From the NCBI GenBank assembly GCA_016188455.1, contig JACPHR010000019.1, positions 1 to 51,544 on the forward strand: 51,544 nucleotides of DNA. The letters run 5' to 3'. This DNA is from Candidatus Tayloriibacteriota bacterium. GTDB taxonomy: Bacteria; Patescibacteriota; Minisyncoccia; Phycocordibacterales; SIBU01. Of the stretch, positions 41,610-49,557 are shown in pieces. Made by a program: the position numbers and the translations under genes. The notes under the pieces are model-generated. The model ran no database searches, was not told where the DNA came from, and saw only the letters and a program-made list of their open reading frames with translations. How positions within the stretch are numbered: the stretch's first letter is position 1; each line of letters starts with the position of its first letter.

Positions 41610-43283
41610 TTACTCCAATGTTCCCTCAACGATAATGACCACATTGCCCGTGGCGGCAAGCGGCCCGTTTTGAATGGTTATCCCCTCTCCTTCGCGAATG
41701 GTCAGCTGGCGCTCGGTCGTGCTTCCGTTAAACACATAGGGAGTATTCAGCGCAACACCGGCTCTCCGAAAGTGCCCATAATAAGTTCCGTCTCCTAATT
41801 CTTCGGTCCCAAGCAGTGGCGCCAAAAGAGCGCCTCCGCTCAAAGTGGCTCCTCCAGTCGGCCCGTCTCTGGCGGTAATTTGCGCGGGAACCGCGGCATC
41901 AGAGCTGTCGTATTTGTCGGCGGTGATAGTTGTTCCACCCGTGCCCACCGCGCTCGTCCGGTACACTTCAAAAGGGGTGGTGTTGCCTACAACAGCCGCG
42001 GTTTGCCTTGCGTAAAGACTGATTCTGGTTATCTTGAGAATTTTCCCTGAACCAGAGGCGTTGAAAATGTCAATCATTTTTTTGCTGGCGCCCCCGACCG
42101 AGTTTGACTGCCAGGAATAAGTTGGCTTCTCGGTTGCGGTCGCGGCGCCTATTTGGAAGGTTATGCCGCAGGCCACCAAACCCGCGGCTGTGCCGACAAC
42201 AATTCCCCATTTGCAAGCAATTCCCTGTCCTTCTCGTAAAACTATTCTTTCAGCGGATGTATTGCCGCGATTGACATACAGCGGGACTTCGGACTGGAAC
42301 CAAGGAAATGAGCCCGCGGCTCCTGTTCCCAAATGGGCTTCTTCGGTTAAAATGCGGGAGCCGCCGAGAAAACCGCCGGTGAGTGTCGCGCCTCCTGTCG
42401 GAGCGGTTCTCGCGGTTATGTTTGCGCTAAGATTCGTATCCGTGCTGTCAAACTTTCCCGCCGAGATGGCGGTTCCCCCCGTGCCCACCGCGCTTGTTTT
42501 TCGTATTTCTACTGGCGCGCGGATGCCCGTAACTGCCGTTGTCCTTTGAAAAGCAACTACTTCAAGAATTCTGATTACCTGTCCTGAACCGGCCGCGTTG
42601 AAAAGATCCATAATAACACCGTCAGTGGCCATCACCCTGCCGGTTGAGAACATCGTGTAAGTTGCCTCGGGTGTCGGACTACCACCCGCACCAGTTTGAT
42701 CTGTCCCGCAGGAAAAAAGGTTCGTGGTGCTGTCGTAGAGAAGCTTGGCGGTAGTGCCGGCGCAACTCGCCGGCAGCGCGCGCGCAGTATATGCCGAGGT
42801 AGAATCTCCCACCAATACAGCATCGCTTACAGCGGCGGTAAGAGCTGTTCCGCCTTGCCCGACCGTAACCGCAGCGTTGCTTGTTAAAACCGTGGCGGCG
42901 GCATCAGGAAATGTAAAAATTCTTGCGGCCGTGGGCCCGGCGGCAGTGAAGTATGCTATACCCGTGCCGCCATTCGCGGTTGGTAAGATTCCGGTTATCC
43001 CATTGGTCAAATCAACCTGCGCCCAAGCCGGATTGTTGGACGCGCCGGTATTGGAAAGGTATCTCGTGGCGGTGGTGTTTTTAGCGAGAGCCGAGATAAC
43101 ATCAGTTGCCGACCCGTAGAGAATATCGCCCTGCACCACATTTCCAATCTCGGAAATAGTATGCCCAGGATTCGGCGCCGCCGCATTCACTATAGACGCG
43201 AGGGTAATCAGGAGCGCCATAAGAAAAAGAGTACTTAAAAAGCGATTGAAGACCGAGAGATGTTTTCTAAAAAACGAGTTCAT
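41610..43283 (-). CDS. secreted tail-fibre-like protein with duplicated C-terminal domain
   Basis: 557 residues. Signal peptide (about 15-35). Residues about 45-195 resemble phage tail-fibre/collar repeats (QGDILYGSATDVISALAKN, SNTGASNNPAWAQVDLTNGITGILPTANGGTG). Two homologous ~165-residue domains follow: both have IRILE/LKITRI strands, then EIRKTSAVGTGGTAIS / EVYRTSAVGTGGTTIT, PTGGATLTGG / PTGGATLSGG, and end REGQGI / REGEGI. Probably a cell-surface fibre or adhesin. It is the first gene of the surface operon. Confidence 0.7.
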   Translation of the reverse strand: MNSFFRKHLSVFNRFLSTLFLMALLITLASIVNAAAPNPGHTISEIGNVVQGDILYGSATDVISALAKNTTATRYLSNTGASNNPAWAQVDLTNGITGILPTANGGTGIAYFTAAGPTAARIFTFPDAAATVLTSNAAVTVGQGGTALTAAVSDAVLVGDSTSAYTARALPASCAGTTAKLLYDSTTNLFSCGTDQTGAGGSPTPEATYTMFSTGRVMATDGVIMDLFNAAGSGQVIRILEVVAFQRTTAVTGIRAPVEIRKTSAVGTGGTAISAGKFDSTDTNLSANITARTAPTGGATLTGGFLGGSRILTEEAHLGTGAAGSFPWFQSEVPLYVNRGNTSAERIVLREGQGIACKWGIVVGTAAGLVACGITFQIGAATATEKPTYSWQSNSVGGASKKMIDIFNASGSGKILKITRISLYARQTAAVVGNTTPFEVYRTSAVGTGGTTITADKYDSSDAAVPAQITARDGPTGGATLSGGALLAPLLGTEELGDGTYYGHFRRAGVALNTPYVFNGSTTERQLTIREGEGITIQNGPLAATGNVVIIVEGTLE

Positions 43284-43383
43284 GCGGAGGACAATAACTT
43301 GTATATAAAGAATAACAAAATTAACTCCTACTCGCTAGAGCAAGCAGTGGATAAAACCCCCTAGTGCCAGTAACTCAAAAGTA

Positions 43384-43655
43384 AATTAAGAGCGACACCG
43401 CGGGGCTATAGCCCGTCCGAGAGCGTCCTAGAGCGTCCGCGAGTCGCTCGGAGTAGCTCTCCGGAGCCGCTCGGAGTAGCTTGGGCTCGCCCGAATAGGG
43501 CGTTCCACCTCTCTGTCGTCACGAACTGACCATGCGCACCCGCCTGCGTGCGGACACGCACGGGCAGGGAGCGCAGGGTGTTCATTCGCATGAGCGGTCC
43601 GCCTGAGGCGGATAGCGCCGCAATCCCACACTTTTTCGGAAAAGTGTGGGATGAC
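43384..43655. other. GC-rich structured intergenic region
   Basis: No convincing gene in this gap. It contains stacked hairpins: CGGGGCTATAGCCCG, repeated GCTCGGAGTAGCT units (about 43444-43485), CCTGCGTGCG-gaca-CGCACGGGCAGG (43550-43570 region), TCCGCC-tga-GGCGGA, and ATCCCACACTTTT/AAAAGTGTGGGAT (43624-43653). The last follows the 43661 stop on the minus strand and may terminate that operon. A structured RNA or composite repeat is possible. Confidence 0.5.
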
Positions 43656-43660
43656 ACACA

Positions 43661-43969
43661 TCAAACCACCTTTATTCCCGTCCTCAAAATTTCTTCTACA
43701 AAAGGGGTGGAAACCGTTTTTAAATCTTTTTCAGAAAATATATGCGGCTCTATTCTCAAATCAACCTCTCTGACCAAACGCCCCAATTCAATAATAAAAT
43801 TATCTGTCTCTTTCCTTCTGGAGAAAACAGCAACATCTATATCGCTCCATTTCCTGGCTTCACCCTTGGCGAAAGAACCAAACAGATACAAACCGGATAA
43901 AGGGATCCTGTTTTTCTTCAACTTGTCAGCGTATTTTTCTACGATTTCTTTTGCGCCATTTTTTGACAT
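43661..43969 (-). CDS. MNT-type nucleotidyltransferase (antitoxin-like)
   Basis: 102 residues, minimal nucleotidyltransferase: LYLFGSFAKGEARKWSDIDVAVF contains GSxxKGxxxxxSDIDV with both catalytic Asp residues. Pairs with the overlapping HEPN gene; in known HEPN/MNT modules the MNT AMPylates the HEPN RNase near its active site and blocks it. 31-nt overlap with the HEPN gene, so tightly coupled. Confidence 0.85.
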   Translation of the reverse strand: MSKNGAKEIVEKYADKLKKNRIPLSGLYLFGSFAKGEARKWSDIDVAVFSRRKETDNFIIELGRLVREVDLRIEPHIFSEKDLKTVSTPFVEEILRTGIKVV

Positions 43970-44343
43970 AAATTTTTATATAATTCAGTTATCTTCTGAA
44001 AATTTTCCTCCGCGTACTCCTTGGTACAAACTTTATAGAATGCCTTTTTATAGTCATCATATCTGGCGCGGATATTAAAGGTATTCGCAACGACAAAATA
44101 ATCTTTAATGTCATTATCTAGATTTAAATTAGCCATTTTCTCCAAAATAATAAGATTATGAATCTTGGGTGGTTGTTCTTTGGTCTCCAACACCACAAAC
44201 GCCTTTAACATTTTCTCCAAAACAATATGCCCGAAAAACAAACTTTCCGGATACCTTTTGGAATCCAGCAACACCTGCATGGTCGCATAATCCCTCTCCG
44301 CGCCGTCAGTCCAGTATGTTACCTGCTCTTTTATACTTATCAT
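43939..44343 (-). CDS. HEPN-domain protein (toxin-like partner of MNT)
   Basis: 134 residues from ATG 44343, preceded by GAAGG; ATG 44352 is an alternative. All-helical HEPN fold (YWTDGAERDYATMQVLLDSKRYPESLFFGHIVLEKMLKAFVVL...). The usual Rx4-6H motif is represented only by NIRARYDDYKKAF, without a clear His, so RNase activity is doubtful. Confidence 0.78.
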   Translation of the reverse strand: MISIKEQVTYWTDGAERDYATMQVLLDSKRYPESLFFGHIVLEKMLKAFVVLETKEQPPKIHNLIILEKMANLNLDNDIKDYFVVANTFNIRARYDDYKKAFYKVCTKEYAEENFQKITELYKNLCQKMAQKKS

Positions 44344-44448
44344 GACCTTCATATTAACATGAAATAATGGAAAAAAGAATAGAAGTGAAGGTAATCCATC
44401 ACGCCTCCAAATTCCTCCTTGGCTCAAGTATACAAAGCGCCAAGGACC

Positions 44449-44493
44449 TGTGGAAATCAGATGTCCACATTCTGTGGACATCTGATTTCCACA
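44449..44493. repeat. perfect 21-bp-arm hairpin between the HEPN gene and tgt
   Basis: Left arm starts TGTGGAAATCAGATGTCC, loop TTC, right arm is its exact complement. The TGTGGACATC / GATGTCCACA core is shared with the terminator hairpin at 11898-11944. Confidence 0.85.
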
Positions 44494-44519
44494 TCATTCT
44501 AAATCGCCGATGGCGTGAG

Positions 44520-44572
44520 TAGTTCTCCAACAGTCTGACTATTAGGTTCCAACAGTCAGACTGTTGGAAACT
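44520..44572. repeat. CCAACAGTCTGACT palindrome at the tgt 3' end
   Basis: Three CAACAGTC(T/A)GACT-type units. Two form a near-perfect palindrome encoding the last residues (SNSLTVGT) and the stop of tgt; the third lies just beyond it. The normal TGT C-terminus probably ended around FLGNY. Confidence 0.65.
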
Positions 44573-45792
44573 TTATAATTGCCCAAAAAATCGTCTCTAT
44601 ATTTCTCAAATCTGCCTTCAAGAATCGCCTGCCGCATTTTCTTCATGAGATTGACGATAAAGTAGAGGTTGTGAATTGTGGCAAGAGTGCACGCTAAAAT
44701 CTCTTCGGCGCGGAAGAGGTGCGAGAGGTAGGCGCGGGTGAAATTCTTGCAAGTGTAACAGGCGCAATTCTTCTCAATCGGCGTGAAGTCGGTCTTGTAT
44801 CGCGAGTTTTCAATGGCGATAAAGCCGTACGAAGTGTAGAGCAAGCCGTTGCGAGCGCGGCGGGTCGGCGCCACGCAGTCAAACAAATCGCAGCCGTTTT
44901 CCACCGCCTCAAACAGGTCCCTCGGTTCCCCGATGCCCAAGAGATGCCTCGGTTTTTCTGCCGGCAGAATGGCGTTTACCCAACGCACCGCCGCGCCGAT
45001 GTCTTCCTTGTCAAACGAACCGCCGATGCCGAAGCCGTCAAAGCCCATGGCGCCGATGACGTCGGCACTCTGCTTTCTCAGGTCTTCAAACCGACCGCCC
45101 TGCACTATGCCAAACAACCCCTGCGGTCTCTCATCGGCTAATTCGCGCGAATTAGCTGATAACTGAATGTGCTTCCCGAGACAACGGCTGGCCCAACGGT
45201 GAGTGCGTCCGAGCGCCTCTTTCTGATACTCGTATGAAGCTTCGGGCGAGGTGCATTCGTCAAAAGCGAAAATCATGTCGGCCCCGATGTTGTGTTGAAT
45301 CTCAATGGAACGTTCGGGTGTTAATCTATGCGCGCTGCCGTCTTTGTATGATTTAAAAGTGACGCCGTCGTCGTCAATTTTTACCAACGGCGCCTCATCT
45401 GCCCTTCCTGTCATTCCTACATTCCTAGGAACGTATGAGGAACGGGGAAAGATTTTTGAGGCCTTCTTGCCAATACCGGCGCCAAGAGAAAATACTTGGA
45501 AGCCGCCAGAGTCGGTCATGGTCGGCCCCGGCCAGTTCATGAACTGATGAAGCCCGCCTGCCTGCTTTATGACCTCTTCGCCCGGCTCAAGATAAAGATG
45601 GTAGGTATTGGCCAAAACCACTTGCGCGCCGAGGCCTTTGACTTGTTCCGGCGTAAGCGCTTTGACGGTCGCCTTCGTGCCGACAACCGCAAAAGCCGGC
45701 GTTTCAATCCTGCCGCGCGGAGTTTCCAAAGTGCCCGCCCGGCCGAGGGCGCTCCTGATTTCCTTTTCAATCGTAAATTTTAAGGTTCCCAT
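44542..45792 (-). CDS. tgt: queuine/preQ1 tRNA-guanine transglycosylase
   Basis: Exchanges G34 for preQ1 in tRNAs with GUN anticodons. TIM-barrel with PGEEVIKQAGGLHQFMNWPGPTMTDSGGFQVFSL (Asp nucleophile region), DMIFAFDECTS, FGIVQGG, and the zinc site CACYTCKNFTRAYLSHLF. Start ATG 45792 (MGTLKFTIEK); the frame is open to 45858 but only inside a palindrome. An in-frame insert (about residues 121-136, VPRNVGMTG) from a palindromic element at 45412-45443 replaces the usual loop after GGFQVFSL. A TATACT box lies 7 nt before the ATG. Confidence 0.93.
   Translation of the reverse strand: MGTLKFTIEKEIRSALGRAGTLETPRGRIETPAFAVVGTKATVKALTPEQVKGLGAQVVLANTYHLYLEPGEEVIKQAGGLHQFMNWPGPTMTDSGGFQVFSLGAGIGKKASKIFPRSSYVPRNVGMTGRADEAPLVKIDDDGVTFKSYKDGSAHRLTPERSIEIQHNIGADMIFAFDECTSPEASYEYQKEALGRTHRWASRCLGKHIQLSANSRELADERPQGLFGIVQGGRFEDLRKQSADVIGAMGFDGFGIGGSFDKEDIGAAVRWVNAILPAEKPRHLLGIGEPRDLFEAVENGCDLFDCVAPTRRARNGLLYTSYGFIAIENSRYKTDFTPIEKNCACYTCKNFTRAYLSHLFRAEEILACTLATIHNLYFIVNLMKKMRQAILEGRFEKYRDDFLGNYKVSNSLTVGT
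45412..45443. repeat. intragenic palindromic element in tgt (TTCCTAGGAA core)
   Basis: CATTCCTACATTCCT / AGGAACGTATGAGGAA arms, translated as SSYVPRNVGM. Same core as the ArsR-flanking elements, and the same NVGM peptide as the nuclease insert. Confidence 0.75.
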
Positions 45793-45799
45793 GTTCACC

Positions 45800-45827
45800 A
45801 GTATATAGGCGAGCCGAAAAAGAGCAA
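45800..45827 (-). promoter_or_regulatory. promoter of tgt, leaderless
   Basis: TTGCTC (45822-45827), 16-nt spacer, TATACT (45800-45805), then 7 nt to the ATG. Confidence 0.45.
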
Positions 45828-45846
45828 CCGAAACCGAACAAAATTC

Positions 45847-45886
45847 TTTGTTGAACATCTAGACCATGGTCTAGATGTTCAACAAA
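45847..45886. repeat. 40-bp perfect palindrome upstream of tgt
   Basis: Arms TTTGTTGAACATCTAGACCA / TGGTCTAGATGTTCAACAAA, no loop. Positioned just upstream of the tgt promoter. Confidence 0.9.
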
Positions 45887-45998
45887 AAAATAAGTCATAT
45901 CAGCGGCCGGTCCTTACTGTACGGACGGTCCTTACCATGAGAACCCGGTTAACCAATAAACAAAGCCGGCGCAATGGCGTCGGCTTCCAAGAAAAACT

Positions 45999-46250
45999 CT
46001 ATCTGCCCGCGGGCAAAAACGGGTACTGGCCGGTGATTGCCTCTGGCGACAAACTGACCACCACTTGGGCGGCGTTGAAAGTGGCCACCAGAGCGTCTTC
46101 AAAACTATGAAAAACCTTCGGCAGAAAGAGCTGAAAAATGACAATTACCAACCCCAGCCCTATGGCTCGAAAAATGGGCATGGAAATGAACTTGAGAAGA
46201 GCCGGATACGTCCCGCGGACAAGCGGCAACGTTGTTGATAATTTCAACAA
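45999..46250 (-). CDS. small membrane protein
   Basis: 83 residues from TTG 46250, supported by a strong AGGAG 5 nt upstream; ATG 46181 would give 60 residues. One TM helix (IGLGLVIVIFQLFLPKVF, about 30-47) followed by an amphipathic region (FEDALVATFNAAQVVVSL). No family recognised. Confidence 0.5.
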   Translation of the reverse strand: MLKLSTTLPLVRGTYPALLKFISMPIFRAIGLGLVIVIFQLFLPKVFHSFEDALVATFNAAQVVVSLSPEAITGQYPFLPAGR

Positions 46251-46377
46251 CTCTCCTCTTCACTCGGAACGGCCGAGCGCGCGGAGAGAGGAAAAGGGTT
46301 GTCGTCATTTTGGCGAAGAGCTTCTGTCCCGTCTGTTAAAACACGGTAAGCGCTTCAAAAGTTACAAAAATGCAAGC

Positions 46378-46419
46378 AAAACTCCCTGCCCCCCGCTTAG
46401 CGGGGGGCAGGGAGTTTTT
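46378..46419. terminator. bidirectional intrinsic terminator
   Basis: 19-bp perfect stem AAAACTCCCTGCCCCCCGC / GCGGGGGGCAGGGAGTTTT with a TTA loop and T/A runs on both sides. Confidence 0.8.
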
Positions 46420-46435
46420 AAGTAACTTATTAATC

Positions 46436-46543
46436 CTTGAATTACGAAACTCGCGCTTCGAGAACTTCATCCCGCTTGCCTAAGTCCGGACAAGGCGCGC
46501 GGGATGAAGTTCTCTTCGCGGAAACCGAGTTTTGTAATTCAAG
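46436..46543. repeat. 108-nt long imperfect palindrome
   Basis: Outer arms CTTGAATTACGAAACTCG / CGAGTTTTGTAATTCAAG, middle arms GAGAACTTCATCCCG / CGGGATGAAGTTCTC, small central CTTGCC...GGACAAGG hairpin. It starts directly after the stop of the 46547 gene. Similar in plan to the 16895-17083 element. Confidence 0.8.
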
Positions 46544-46546
46544 ATA

Positions 46547-46738
46547 TTAATAGCCGTTAGTCTGCCCCGAAACAGCCTCGGAACTACCGGGCTCGGCAAA
46601 CTGATTGTCGGTAAAATCAGCCTTCGGCGCTTGGCTTGCCTGAAAAATCAAGTCGCCGAAAAACAAAATGCCCAAGACAACAACGAGCGTGATGCCCACC
46701 GCGATAACTTCCTTTGTCGATAGTTTTTTCATAAACAT
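46547..46738 (-). CDS. small single-TM protein, possibly truncated FKBP anchor
   Basis: 63 residues: MKKLSTKEVIAVG followed by a TM (about 13-32) and a short Ser/Gln/Asn-rich tail. The N-terminus resembles the membrane anchor of FKBP-type isomerases in related genomes, but no FKBP domain follows because the ORF stops at the long palindrome (46436-46543). Truncation is an inference. An extended -10 box TGTTATAAT lies at 46759-46767 on the minus strand. Confidence 0.5.
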   Translation of the reverse strand: MFMKKLSTKEVIAVGITLVVVLGILFFGDLIFQASQAPKADFTDNQFAEPGSSEAVSGQTNGY

Positions 46739-46758
46739 TAGATAGCTTATAATCCTAA

Positions 46759-46767
46759 ATTATAACA
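46759..46767 (-). promoter_or_regulatory. extended -10 promoter of the 46547 gene
   Basis: TGTTATAAT on the minus strand, 20 nt upstream of the first ATG. Confidence 0.45.
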
Positions 46768-46794
46768 GATGTGTGACTTTGCAAAAAGGCCTCA

Positions 46795-47529
46795 GTGTCT
46801 TACAATATAGCCAACCAAAACATGGCGAGTAATGAAAAAGAAAACGAATCAGAGCCGGAAGGGCTTTCCAGGGAAACCATCCGCCGGATTATCAAAGCAA
46901 AAGTCCACAGGATTGACCGCGAGTTCACCTTGGCCTTTGAATTCATAAAAAATTACGAAAAGTCGGTCAGTTTTTTCGGCTCGGCGCGTTTTACTGAAAA
47001 CAACCCCCACTATCAAAAAGCTCGGGGACTGGCCAAAAAAATTTCTGCTCTGGGCTACACCATTTTGACCGGCGGGGGCAGGGGCATCATGGAAGCGGCC
47101 AACCGGGCGGCTTTTGAAACGGGCCGGCAATCAGTCGGCCTCAACATCCGCCTGCCCCATCATCAAATCTTAAACTCCTACACCACCGACTCCATCCAAC
47201 TGGATTATTTCTTTGTCCGAAAAGTGGCCCTTTCTTTCGCCGCTGAAGCCTATCTCTTCTTCCCGGGAGGCTTCGGCACCTGTGACGAATTTTTTGAAAT
47301 CCTGACCCTCATCCAAACCCGCAAAATCCGCCGCGTGCCAATAATTCTGGTGGGCGCTGATTATTGGAACGAGCTCCATGGCTTCATTAAAAACGTCATC
47401 TACGGCAAGCACAAGGCCATTGACCCTTCGGATATGGACCTCTACACCATCACTGACGACGAAGAAAAAATTTTAGAAATCATCAAGCGAGTGCCAATCA
47501 AACTGACGCTGCAAAAAAACGGACTCTGA
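46795..47529 (+). CDS. TIGR00730/LOG-family Rossmann-fold protein
   Basis: 244 residues from GTG 46795, preferred because AAAGG lies 5-6 nt upstream; ATG 46822 has no Shine-Dalgarno. Family motifs: ILTGGGRGIMEAANRAAFETG and FFPGGFGTCDEFFEILTLIQ (PGGxGTxxE). Members hydrolyse nucleoside monophosphates to base and ribose-5-phosphate (cytokinin-activating LOG enzymes). Here a nucleotide-salvage role is more likely. One of few plus-strand genes. Confidence 0.85.
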   Translation: MSYNIANQNMASNEKENESEPEGLSRETIRRIIKAKVHRIDREFTLAFEFIKNYEKSVSFFGSARFTENNPHYQKARGLAKKISALGYTILTGGGRGIMEAANRAAFETGRQSVGLNIRLPHHQILNSYTTDSIQLDYFFVRKVALSFAAEAYLFFPGGFGTCDEFFEILTLIQTRKIRRVPIILVGADYWNELHGFIKNVIYGKHKAIDPSDMDLYTITDDEEKILEIIKRVPIKLTLQKNGL

Positions 47530-47545
47530 AATCGGTCGGTGATTT

Positions 47546-49459
47546 TCACTTTGCGGCTTTAAACATGGCCAAAATTTCCGAGAGTTTGGCGGTGGCCACG
47601 CCGACGACCGAGTCGGCGGCGCCGTAATAGAAAAACAAGGTGCCGCCCCGCCGCACCACGCCGCAGGGAAAGACCACGCCCGGCGTGGCGCCTTTCCACT
47701 CGTAATCTTCAACCGGCTCAAAAATGGGGAAAGCGCTGCGGCCGCGGACGCGCGCGGGGTCGTCGCGGTCAAGGAGCGCCACGCCCACCCGGTAGTGCGT
47801 GGTGTAAGAAACGCCGTGGTAAAAAAGCAGCCAGCCTTCCTTGGTTTCCACCAAAGGGCAAGCCAGGCCGATTTTGGCGCTGTCCCACATGCCCGGTCTG
47901 GGATGAATGAGGGGAACGCAGGAGCGCACCGGCTCAGCTTGCCATTGAAGCGAATCAACGAAGTCGGCGCAAATCATGTCGTCAAGCCGGTGAATAATCA
48001 TAAATTTTCCGTCTATCCGCCTCGGCAAAATGGCGGCGTCTTTGTTGCTGAGGGAAGCGAGGGTGATGAGCGCCGGCACATCCCACCGCCAGTCTTTTTT
48101 CAAGAGATTGCCGACATCAATGGCCGTGGCGGCAACGCGCGGCGTGGCGCCGTCGTAGGCGGTGTAAAAAATGACTACCCGCTCGCCGATTAAGGTGGCC
48201 CGAGGGTCTTCGCAGCCGTTTTTTTCAAAAGCCGCCCGGGGAATATAAACCGGCTCCGGCGACCGCTCATCCACGCAAAAACCGTCCTTGCTCGCCGCGT
48301 AGCCCCAAGTTGAGATATTGTCATTGGAAACGGCTCGGTAAAAAATATGAATTGCCCCTCCGACATCCACCGCCGCCGGATTGAAAGTGCCGCGGGCCTC
48401 AAAGGCTTTGTCGGGGCGGGGGCTCAAGATCGGATTGTTCGGAGACCTTTTCAACAAAGGTTTTTTGCCGAGCAGGGCGTTTAGAAATCTTTTCAAATTG
48501 ACTCGGGCGAGACAGCAATGGGTGTCGGCGGCGCCGTAGTAAATCTCCAGACTGTCGCCGCGCAAGAACGCGCCCGAAGGGAAAACCACGTTCGGCACCT
48601 GGCCGACCCGTTCATAATATTCTTCCGGCACCATGCACGCGCCCTCCGTCCGACCGATGATTTTCCGAGGGTTGCGCTTGTCAAGAAGCACCGCCTCTAT
48701 GCCGAAAGAGCGGTTGCCGTGAAAGTAGTCCTGGATATGGGAGTAAATAACGAGCCAACCCTCCGAGGTCAAAATGGGCGAAGCGCCCAGCTCCACCTGC
48801 TCGTTGTCGCCGCGGCGAATTTGGAGATCGCCGCGGCGAATTTGGAGAGTGTGACTAGAGACGTCGGCTTGCCATCGTTGCCAAAATTCCGGTGACCATA
48901 TATCAGACTCGCGCTCAAATTCAACGTAGCATATTTCCGAGGGCGGTTCATCCGTCCGTATCGTAAGGAGAGCCGCCATTTTACCGTTGATTTTTTTCGG
49001 GAAAAGCGCCATGGCTTTGGCGTTAAACGGCGTGACGGGATGTTTCTCAATAATCCGCATCTTGTCGTCCGCTTTGGCCAAAGCCACTTTAATGCCGGAC
49101 GCGCTGAAGGGGTAACTGGAAAGGGCGGTGTAAAAAATATAATGGGTTTTGCCCAGAGTGGTCAGGCGAGGGTCTTCGCAGCCGAATTTTTCCCATTGAT
49201 ATTCGGGCTTTATAAACTGGCGGCGATTGTCAAAACGGAGGCCGTCGGCGCTTTCCGCCAGGCCGATTGAAGAAACGGAGCGGCGAATGCCGTCCTGCAG
49301 TTTCACTTCGGACTGGGCGCGGTAGAGAGCGAGTGGGGGGTGGGACTTACCGCGCGAACCACTGACCGGACACCAGTTGAAAGCGCCGGCGGCCTCCCAG
49401 TCGTGTTCCGCTTTCGGTGAAAGGATGGGGTTGTGTTTGTCACGCTCAACGATAAACAT
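47546..49459 (-). CDS. glycoside hydrolase family 130-like protein, two fused propeller domains
   Basis: 637 residues, two five-bladed propellers in tandem: about 1-310 (NPILSPKAEHDWEAAGAFN..., YQWEKFGCEDPRLT) and about 325-637 (NNPILSPRPDKAFEARGTFNPAAVD..., FEKNGCEDPRATLIGERVVIFYTAYDG). GH130 enzymes are mannoside phosphorylases/hydrolases. The CEDPR motif is present in both halves, but the partner catalytic residue cannot be assigned by eye. Contains a short tandem duplication (LQIRRGD twice, near 48805-48845). No signal peptide, so cytoplasmic. Confidence 0.8.
   Translation of the reverse strand: MFIVERDKHNPILSPKAEHDWEAAGAFNWCPVSGSRGKSHPPLALYRAQSEVKLQDGIRRSVSSIGLAESADGLRFDNRRQFIKPEYQWEKFGCEDPRLTTLGKTHYIFYTALSSYPFSASGIKVALAKADDKMRIIEKHPVTPFNAKAMALFPKKINGKMAALLTIRTDEPPSEICYVEFERESDIWSPEFWQRWQADVSSHTLQIRRGDLQIRRGDNEQVELGASPILTSEGWLVIYSHIQDYFHGNRSFGIEAVLLDKRNPRKIIGRTEGACMVPEEYYERVGQVPNVVFPSGAFLRGDSLEIYYGAADTHCCLARVNLKRFLNALLGKKPLLKRSPNNPILSPRPDKAFEARGTFNPAAVDVGGAIHIFYRAVSNDNISTWGYAASKDGFCVDERSPEPVYIPRAAFEKNGCEDPRATLIGERVVIFYTAYDGATPRVAATAIDVGNLLKKDWRWDVPALITLASLSNKDAAILPRRIDGKFMIIHRLDDMICADFVDSLQWQAEPVRSCVPLIHPRPGMWDSAKIGLACPLVETKEGWLLFYHGVSYTTHYRVGVALLDRDDPARVRGRSAFPIFEPVEDYEWKGATPGVVFPCGVVRRGGTLFFYYGAADSVVGVATAKLSEILAMFKAAK
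48805..48846. repeat. tandem duplication inside the GH130 gene
   Basis: CGCCGCGGCGAATTTGGAGA occurs twice in direct tandem; translated as LQIRRGDLQIRRGD. The unit itself contains the palindrome CGCCGCGGCG. Confidence 0.75.
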
Positions 49460-49460
49460 A

Positions 49461-49557
49461 ACAATACGAATGACGAATCAATACGAATGACGAATCAGAA
49501 CGAAAGTCCTATCTTATTCGTATTTTTGTACATATTTGTATTTCGTAATTAATTGTA
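49461..49557. repeat. low-complexity tandem/inverted repeats between the GH130 genes
   Basis: Two perfect tandem copies of AATACGAATGACGAATC (49463-49479, 49480-49496), then inverted units TTATTCGTATT and TTTGTATTTCG. No ORF. Same organisation as 18160-18355. Confidence 0.8.

Noticed and set aside
43406-43657. 83-codon and overlapping 78-codon open frames on the minus strand
   Set aside because: They cover stacked GC-rich hairpins; Arg/Ser/Gly-rich translation with no domain. Treated as a non-coding structured region, though a repeat-encoded peptide cannot be excluded.
45793-45858. 22-residue N-terminal extension of tgt
   Set aside because: Its start lies inside the 40-bp palindrome and the extension has no TGT homology; MGTLKF at 45792 is the normal start.
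46138-46425. 95-codon plus-strand open frame
   Set aside because: It runs through a bidirectional terminator and is antisense to the better supported small membrane protein at 45999-46250.
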